This document shows positions 1 through 5,077 of a stretch of 5,077 nucleotides of DNA, piece by piece (positions within the stretch are counted from its first letter, which is position 1; every line of letters starts with the position of its first letter). Under the pieces are notes generated by a model that was not told the DNA's origin, made no database searches, and saw nothing but the letters and a program-made list of their open reading frames with translations. Origin of the DNA: Bacteroidota bacterium (GTDB taxonomy: Bacteria; Bacteroidota; Bacteroidia; Bacteroidales; B18-G4). The stretch is from the NCBI GenBank assembly GCA_003648575.1, contig QMPN01000231.1, positions 1 to 5,077 on the forward strand. The letters are read 5' to 3'. Both the position numbers and the translations under genes were made by a program.

Positions 1-2460
1 CAAAGCATGTATACCTTTGATATAGAACCTGAGATGGCGCCCAATGTCTATGTCAGTATCACCCTGGTTCAGCCCCACAGCAATACCATGAACGATGCCC
101 CCATGCGCATGTATGGTATTATTCCTATCATGGTGGAAGACCCTGATTCCAGGATCACACCGGTACTCAGCATGCCTGACGTCCTCGAACCCGAAAAGCC
201 TGTTAGTATTGAGGTGTATGAGAAAAATGGAATGCCCATGACTTATACCATTGCAATGGTCGATGAAGGATTGCTTGACCTTACACGCTTTCGGACGCCT
301 GATCCATGGAAACATTTTTATGCGAGGGAGGCGCTGGGCGTTAGGACCTGGGACTTGTACAATTACGTTATCGGTGCCTATGGTGGTAAGCTGGAAAAAG
401 TATTTGGTATCGGCGGCGGTGGCGAAATTGCCAAAACTGAAGATTTAAAAGCCAACCGTTTTAAGCCTGTGGTGAAATTTCTTGGCCCATTCAGTCTTGC
501 TAAGGGGGAATCGGCAAAGCACAGCTATATCATGCCCAATTATGTGGGAAGTGTACGAACAATGATAGTAGCTGCTGGAGAGATGGTATACGGGTCTGCT
601 GAAAAGACAACGCCGGTTAAGAAGCCTCTGATGCTATTGGCTACCCTTCCCAGGGTGCTTGGGCCGGCAGAGCAGGTATCCCTTCCTGTTAGTGTATTTG
701 CTATGGAAGAAGATATCCGGGAAGTACAGGTCACGATCATGCCAAATGCCATGTTTAAAGAAGGCAAACTCAGTAAATCAGTAACATTCGATGACATGGG
801 TGATAAGGTGATCATCTTTTATCTCAGCAGCATAGAGAATACGGGAACGGGAAAGGTTGAGATAGAGGCAGTGAGCGGAAATCACAGAGCTACCTACACA
901 ATAAATATTGAGATCAGGAACCCAAATCCTGCCGTTAGCAGGGTATTTCGCGCAAAACTCAAACCCGGCGAGGAGCATACCTTCAAGGAAAGTTTGCCGG
1001 GTATTGAGGGCAGTAACAGCCTGATTTTTGAGGTAGCTACTTTGATGCCCATCGACCTGGACAGGAGATTAAACTATTTGATCTCCTATCCGCATGGATG
1101 CCTGGAGCAAACAGTTTCAGGTGCATTTCCACAACTATACCTGTCGAAGCTTACTGAGCTGACAGATGCTTCGGAGAAACGGATCACAGCACATATACGG
1201 GCAGCCCTGAATAAATTAATAGGTTTTCAGGCTACTGATGGAAGTATGAGGCTCTGGCCCTCAGGCCATGTGAGCGAGTGGACAAGTTCATATGCCGGTC
1301 ATTTCTTACTGGTAGCGGAAAAACAGGGATATAGCTTACCGGTTGGTTTGAAATCAAACTGGTTATCATATCAACAGGGGAGAGCAGCCACCTGGTCTGC
1401 TGATGAGGATTCGAAATACAATCGTGGCCTGGGACAGGCATACCGCTTGTATACGCTGTCTCTGGCGGGTTCGCCTGACCTGAGAGCCATGAACAGGCTG
1501 CGCGAGCTTCCTGATCTCTGCGCAACAGCACACTGGCGGCTTGTGGCAGCATATGTGCTTGCTGGACAGCCTGAAGCTGCTACAAAGATCGCTTCTACGG
1601 CCGGATTGGAGGTCCCAACGTACGCATCATTTGATCAAACATATGGGTCTTCTTTGCGTGACAAAGCACTGATCCTGGAAAGCCTTTGTCTGCTGGATGA
1701 AAAGGATAAAGCTTTTTCTCTTGCCAGAGAAATTTCGGATGCCCTTACTAAGAAGCGTTGGATGAGCACTCAAACAACAGCTTGTTGCCTGCTATCCATG
1801 GCAGCATATTACGATGATCAACCGCTGAACACTGCAGGAATGCAATACAGCTATTCAACATACGGAAGTGAATTTACTGATATCCGGACTGATTTTTACC
1901 TGTCACGGATAGAACCGGAACCTGCTAAGGAGGATTTCTTTGAACTAAAAGTTAAAAATGAAGATGACAAAGATCTTTTTCTGTGTTTGAGTATGAAAGG
2001 AAATCCGCTGACAGACAGTACAGAAGATGTAGATAATAACATCAGGATGCAGGTTTCCTACAAAGACCTGGAAGGAAACAGTATCGATCCATCCAGCATC
2101 GAGCAGGGAACCGATTTCATTGCAGAGGTAAAAATCAGCACAACGGCACTTTACACCTACTACAGGGATATGTCGTTGACGCAGATCTTTCCATCCGGAT
2201 GGGAGATCATCAACAAAAGAATGTACGGGCTGCCTGATGTTCTTGATGAAAGTAATTTCGAATACAGGGATATCAGGGATGACAGGGTCATGACTTATTT
2301 CAGCCTTTACAGATCGGGTTCGGTGAAATACTCTGTATTATTGAATGCAGCCTATGTAGGAAGGTATTATATGCCGGGACCATTATGCGAGGCTATGTAT
2401 AATCCTGATGTTTATGCACGCCGCTCCGGAAAGTGGATTGAAGTAGTAAAATCACCATAA
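1..2460 (+). CDS. Bacterial alpha-2-macroglobulin family protein, C-terminal part (5' end outside window)
   Basis: This is a periplasmic protease-trapping protein of the bacterial alpha-2-macroglobulin (YfhM/ECAM-like) family. Its frame is open from base 1 (Gln, Ser, then the Met at base 7), so that Met is not a real start; 819 residues are visible, while full-length relatives usually exceed 1,500. Counting the first codon as 1, residues 1-125 resemble the bait-region-type domain (APNVYV, VDEGLL, ALGVRTWDLY). A glycine-rich candidate bait follows at about 129-154, and then the A2M core domain (VVKFLGPF, MPNYVGSVR). The thioester domain starts near 350 with YPHGCLEQ; Cys367 and Gln370 should form the internal thioester, and the domain ends near RWMSTQTTA (586-594). 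The last ~175 residues look like the bacterial MG10 domain. Family members are normally inner-membrane lipoproteins; that signal cannot be seen here. The frame is intact to TAA, nine bases before pbpC. Family assignment is confident; exact domain borders are estimates. Confidence 0.95.
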   Translation, partial: QSMYTFDIEPEMAPNVYVSITLVQPHSNTMNDAPMRMYGIIPIMVEDPDSRITPVLSMPDVLEPEKPVSIEVYEKNGMPMTYTIAMVDEGLLDLTRFRTPDPWKHFYAREALGVRTWDLYNYVIGAYGGKLEKVFGIGGGGEIAKTEDLKANRFKPVVKFLGPFSLAKGESAKHSYIMPNYVGSVRTMIVAAGEMVYGSAEKTTPVKKPLMLLATLPRVLGPAEQVSLPVSVFAMEEDIREVQVTIMPNAMFKEGKLSKSVTFDDMGDKVIIFYLSSIENTGTGKVEIEAVSGNHRATYTINIEIRNPNPAVSRVFRAKLKPGEEHTFKESLPGIEGSNSLIFEVATLMPIDLDRRLNYLISYPHGCLEQTVSGAFPQLYLSKLTELTDASEKRITAHIRAALNKLIGFQATDGSMRLWPSGHVSEWTSSYAGHFLLVAEKQGYSLPVGLKSNWLSYQQGRAATWSADEDSKYNRGLGQAYRLYTLSLAGSPDLRAMNRLRELPDLCATAHWRLVAAYVLAGQPEAATKIASTAGLEVPTYASFDQTYGSSLRDKALILESLCLLDEKDKAFSLAREISDALTKKRWMSTQTTACCLLSMAAYYDDQPLNTAGMQYSYSTYGSEFTDIRTDFYLSRIEPEPAKEDFFELKVKNEDDKDLFLCLSMKGNPLTDSTEDVDNNIRMQVSYKDLEGNSIDPSSIEQGTDFIAEVKISTTALYTYYRDMSLTQIFPSGWEIINKRMYGLPDVLDESNFEYRDIRDDRVMTYFSLYRSGSVKYSVLLNAAYVGRYYMPGPLCEAMYNPDVYARRSGKWIEVVKSP

Positions 2461-2463
2461 ATC

Positions 2464-2469
2464 AGAAGG
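2464..2469 (+). promoter_or_regulatory. Purine-rich AGAAGG directly abutting the pbpC start codon
   Basis: AGAAGG resembles a Shine-Dalgarno core but ends on the base just before ATG, leaving zero spacing where five to nine bases are usual. It is therefore doubtful as a working ribosome site. The bases before it are A-rich, as is common upstream of Bacteroidota starts, which rely little on Shine-Dalgarno pairing. With the upstream stop only nine bases away, re-initiation by ribosomes finishing the macroglobulin gene is a reasonable inference. Confidence 0.3.
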
Positions 2470-4827
2470 ATGCGCTTTTCCTTCCATAAAAAGTTGCCTG
2501 CGATTGCAGGATGGTGCTTGCTGGTAATACTGCTGGTATTAACCAGTCTGCTGATCAAGCCACCCGGTTTCGATGATCCATTTTCTACGGTGGTGGAAGA
2601 CCGGGGCGGACGCCTCATGGGGGCTATGATAGCTGATGATGGACAATGGCGCTTTCCGGCTCCCGACAACATTCCCTTAAAGATGAAGCAGTGCATCATC
2701 CTGTTTGAGGATAAGCACTTTGAGTCACATCCGGGGGTGGATGTACTTGCAATTGGAAGGGCAGCATACCTGAATATCAGGCATCTTGCCGTGGTCAGTG
2801 GAGGAAGTACATTAAGCATGCAGGTGATACGGCTGATGAGAAAAGGCCGGAAAAGAAGCATTTCGGAAAAGATCATAGAGATCTTCCTGGCAGTGAGGCT
2901 GGAAATGATGCACACCAAAGATGAGATACTGAATATGTATCTCTCGCATGCTCCCTTTGGCGGAAATGTGGTGGGCCTCGAAGCAGCCGCCTGGCGATAT
3001 TTCTCCTGCGACCCATCGGAATTGACCTGGGCTGATGCTGCCTGCCTGGCTGTGCTGCCCAATGCACCGGCCCTTATTCATCCCGGCAGGAACAGGGATG
3101 CCTTGCTGATGAAAAGAAATGACCTCCTGAACAGACTTTTGGATGAAGGGTTTATGGACTCACTTAGCTGGAATCTGGCACTTCAGGAACCGCTGCCCGA
3201 TAAGCCACACCCATTGCCACAATTAGCACCCCATCTCCTGGCAAGATTGCATGTTTCTCATAGAGGACAGCGTATAAGGACAGGAATTGATCGGCATTTG
3301 CAATCTACCGCACAGCAAATTGTGAATGATCATGTGAAGGTGCTGAAGCAAAATGAGATACATAATGCAGCTGCCATCATACTTGAGGTTGAATCTGGAA
3401 CGGTGCTGGCATATATCGGAAATACTACCATACCGGGTGGATCACATGGCGAGATGGTAGATGTTATCACCGCTCCACGCAGCAGTGGAAGTGTCTTTAA
3501 ACCATTGCTTTACGCAGCCCTCCTGGATGAGGGGCGGATATTACCAAAAACGCTTATCCCTGATATTCCAAGCAGGATGACCGGCTTCTCTCCCAAAAAC
3601 TTCAACAATACTTATGACGGTGCCGTGAGTGCCGATAATGCTTTGTCGCGTTCCCTGAATATTCCTGCTGTTAATATGCTGAGGAATTATGGTGTTGATC
3701 GCTTTCATGCTTTTTTGAAAGGCCTGGGTATGGAGAGCCTGAACAGGTCGGCCGGCATTTACGGACTTTCACTCATTCTGGGTGGAGCAGAAACTACTTT
3801 ATGGGAACTGGCCGGTATTTATGCCGGGATGTCGAGGACGCTGGATCATTTTTATGGACTCAGCGGAAGGTACGCTGAGGGCGATTTTCATGAACCGCTG
3901 ATTATTCCTGCTTCCCGGGATGAAGAAATACTTTTTACAGAACCAAAATTAGGTGCAGCGTCCATCTGGCTGACTTATAAGGCTATGGAAGAGGTGAACA
4001 GGCCGGAAAGGGAAGAAAACTGGGAGGTATTTTCCTCATCACGCAGGATAGCATGGAAAACAGGCACCAGCTTTGGCTTCAGGGATGCCTGGTCGGTCGG
4101 CACTGATCCTCGATATGTGGTAGCTGTATGGGCCGGAAATGGTGATGGAGAAGGAAGGCCGGGATTGACCGGAGTGAGCACGGCAGCCCCAATATTATTT
4201 GATCTTTTCGATCTTATGCCTTCCACCGCATGGTTCGACCAGCCCTGGGATGAAATGGAAGAAATTACTGTCTGCAAACAGAGCGGTTATCGCATGGGGA
4301 TGTCCTGCGAAGAAGCCGATACCATGTGGGTGCCACGCTCAGGCCTGAAGTCAGAACCCTGCCCGTATCATCAGATCGTTCATCTCGACAATAACAGGCA
4401 ATACAGGGTTAGCGAAGGATGCTTTGATGTGCAGGATATGTTTCATCAGCCCTGGTTTGTGCTACCTCCGGCCATGGCATGGTACTTTAAAACAAGGCAT
4501 GCATGGTATCGGGAATTGCCGCCTTACCTTCCCGGATGTGCCCCTGTAGAAAAGCAGGCTGTGATGGCATTTATTTACCCCGACTGGGGTTCACAAATCT
4601 ATATACCTACCGGACTGGATGGCAAGCCGGGGGAGGCTGTGCTTGAGATCGCCCATCGTGACCCGGGCACCACCATCTACTGGCATCTGGATGCGGACTA
4701 CCTTGGAAAGACCAGCATGCGCCATCAAATGGGTATACAGACAAATAAAGGAGAACACATGGTCACGGCAGTGGATGAAAACGGGGAGATGGTTTCTGTG
4801 AGGTTTATAGTCGTAAGCGAACCCTAA
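2470..4827 (+). CDS. pbpC: Penicillin-binding protein 1C (bifunctional glycosyltransferase/transpeptidase)
   Basis: This enzyme polymerises lipid II into glycan strands and cross-links stem peptides on the outer face of the inner membrane. The 785 residues match family length. Residues 1-8 are basic and about 11-29 form one membrane helix, giving an N-in anchor. The family-51 glycosyltransferase follows: FEDKHFESHPG (79-89, catalytic Glu80), GGSTLSMQ (111-118), EKIIE (133-137, Glu137 as likely second acid, with Glu in place of the usual Arg of RKxxE) and KDEILNMYLSHAPFGG (150-165). The transpeptidase shows SVFK (341-344, acylated Ser341), SLN (395-397) and KTGTS (530-534), so both activities look intact. 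A cysteine-bearing linker (602-690) leads to a BiPBP_C-like domain (about 695-783). The start is the first ATG after an in-frame stop and sits just before the anchor; the next Met (50) would lose the helix. It lies nine bases behind the macroglobulin gene, the conserved yfhM-pbpC order, so the two probably share a transcript. MtgA and PBP1A are less likely given the C-terminal domain and this neighbour. Confidence 0.97.
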   Translation: MRFSFHKKLPAIAGWCLLVILLVLTSLLIKPPGFDDPFSTVVEDRGGRLMGAMIADDGQWRFPAPDNIPLKMKQCIILFEDKHFESHPGVDVLAIGRAAYLNIRHLAVVSGGSTLSMQVIRLMRKGRKRSISEKIIEIFLAVRLEMMHTKDEILNMYLSHAPFGGNVVGLEAAAWRYFSCDPSELTWADAACLAVLPNAPALIHPGRNRDALLMKRNDLLNRLLDEGFMDSLSWNLALQEPLPDKPHPLPQLAPHLLARLHVSHRGQRIRTGIDRHLQSTAQQIVNDHVKVLKQNEIHNAAAIILEVESGTVLAYIGNTTIPGGSHGEMVDVITAPRSSGSVFKPLLYAALLDEGRILPKTLIPDIPSRMTGFSPKNFNNTYDGAVSADNALSRSLNIPAVNMLRNYGVDRFHAFLKGLGMESLNRSAGIYGLSLILGGAETTLWELAGIYAGMSRTLDHFYGLSGRYAEGDFHEPLIIPASRDEEILFTEPKLGAASIWLTYKAMEEVNRPEREENWEVFSSSRRIAWKTGTSFGFRDAWSVGTDPRYVVAVWAGNGDGEGRPGLTGVSTAAPILFDLFDLMPSTAWFDQPWDEMEEITVCKQSGYRMGMSCEEADTMWVPRSGLKSEPCPYHQIVHLDNNRQYRVSEGCFDVQDMFHQPWFVLPPAMAWYFKTRHAWYRELPPYLPGCAPVEKQAVMAFIYPDWGSQIYIPTGLDGKPGEAVLEIAHRDPGTTIYWHLDADYLGKTSMRHQMGIQTNKGEHMVTAVDENGEMVSVRFIVVSEP

Positions 4828-4837
4828 CTGCCTGCTG

Positions 4838-5077
4838 TCAGCTGACAATCCCATATTTATCAATAAACCCCTGAAATACAGCTTGCTTATCAGGTCCATA
4901 TTTAGCAAGATTCTTCAGGATCTTTTGAGGTGACTTAGGAATGGAAAGCTTTCCATCTTTTTTTGTGAAGAACTTATCTGCATAACAAACAATCTCTTCT
5001 TCAACGCTCAGAGGTAGCATATCCCGATGGGGTAGAGGCAGCTCATTTTTAAGGATATCATCTTTGCTGATACCGAC
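4838..5077 (-). CDS. HD-domain phosphohydrolase-like protein, C-terminal fragment (5' end outside window)
   Basis: Seventy-nine codons are visible on the minus strand, ending in TGA. The frame stays open to the right edge, so the ATG at 5018-5020 is internal: the preceding codons read VGISKDDILKNELPLPHRD and continue the family pattern. The LPLPHRDMLP stretch followed by EEEIVCYADKFF (visible residues 26-37) resembles the end of small HD/HDIG proteins common in Bacteroidota; Asp34 in YADKFF is probably the last metal ligand of the HD fold. The His and HD ligands would lie upstream and are not visible. HD proteins are metal-dependent phosphohydrolases, often acting on nucleotides, but the substrate of this group is not established. 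The gene converges on pbpC with ten bases between stop codons and has no evident functional tie to it. Family call is fairly confident; function is open. Confidence 0.8.
   Translation of the reverse strand, partial: VGISKDDILKNELPLPHRDMLPLSVEEEIVCYADKFFTKKDGKLSIPKSPQKILKNLAKYGPDKQAVFQGFIDKYGIVS
4941..4964 (+). terminator. Candidate intrinsic terminator of the macroglobulin-pbpC operon
   Basis: A 16-base perfect palindrome (4941-4956) can fold on the plus strand as a six-pair stem ATGGAA/TTCCAT with loop AGCT. One C follows, then seven Ts (4958-4964). It begins 113 bases after the pbpC stop, inside the oppositely oriented HD gene, so it would stop plus-strand transcripts running into that gene. 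Against it: the stem has only two G-C pairs, and the T-run is also explained by adjacent Lys codons (AAA AAA) on the minus strand. No better terminator is visible after pbpC. Confidence 0.3.

Noticed and set aside
2497..2510. Small hairpin CCTGC-GATT-GCAGG about 27 bases after the pbpC start
   Set aside because: Five pairs within coding sequence, no T-run and no link to the start codon; expected by chance in a window of this size.
2412..3062. A 216-codon minus-strand open frame opposite the start of pbpC
   Set aside because: It lies antisense to the conserved glycosyltransferase of pbpC, has a Ser/Arg/Pro-rich low-information translation and no recognisable motif. The other short frames inside the two large genes are rejected on the same grounds.
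4836..4847. Twelve-base perfect palindrome TGTCAGCTGACA across the HD gene stop codon
   Set aside because: Without a spacer it could fold only as a four-pair stem with no adjacent T-run on either strand, so it is not a convincing terminator. A single copy gives no support for an operator.
4838..5020. A stand-alone 60-residue minus-strand protein starting at the ATG at 5018-5020
   Set aside because: The frame stays open to the window edge and the codons before that ATG continue the HD-family pattern (LPLPHRD-MLP), so this is the tail of a longer gene.
1..5077. Search for a new defence system, mobile element, RNA gene, CRISPR array or other unknown module
   Set aside because: The window is almost fully covered by three recognisable genes with intact frames. 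No tandem or inverted repeats of note, tRNA-like folds, integrase or transposase sequences or unexplained gaps were seen.

Overview
The window comes from a Bacteroidota-type bacterium, probably Bacteroidales-like. The grounds are the style of both long proteins (a thioester-containing bacterial alpha-2-macroglobulin followed by penicillin-binding protein 1C), the small HD-domain protein opposite them, moderate base composition, and the lack of a well-spaced Shine-Dalgarno site. The lineage is an inference from protein style and not a database result.

Layout. Bases 1-2460 (+) hold the C-terminal part of a large alpha-2-macroglobulin family protein. Its N-terminus, including the expected lipoprotein signal, lies upstream of the window. 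After nine bases, 2470-4827 (+) encode a complete PBP1C (pbpC), with a membrane anchor, a family-51 glycosyltransferase, a transpeptidase and a C-terminal BiPBP_C-type domain. After ten more bases, 4838-5077 (-) hold the C-terminal end of an HD-domain hydrolase that converges on pbpC and runs off the right edge. No gene-free stretch is longer than ten bases. I saw no RNA gene, mobile element, CRISPR array or long repeat. The only candidate regulatory signals are a purine-rich AGAAGG touching the pbpC start codon, and a weak hairpin plus T-run at 4941-4964 that could end the operon inside the opposing gene.

How the genes work together. Bacterial alpha-2-macroglobulin next to pbpC is a known conserved pairing (yfhM-pbpC in E. 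coli). The usual proposal is that the macroglobulin traps foreign proteases reaching the periplasm while PBP1C builds or repairs peptidoglycan, so the pair would form a periplasmic defence-and-repair unit. Here the two genes are almost certainly co-transcribed. The HD protein is oppositely oriented and shows no evident functional link. I found no convincing undescribed system. The points most worth a second look are the candidate bait segment of the macroglobulin, the single in-frame stop separating the two large genes, the cysteine-rich linker of PBP1C and the possible antisense terminator.
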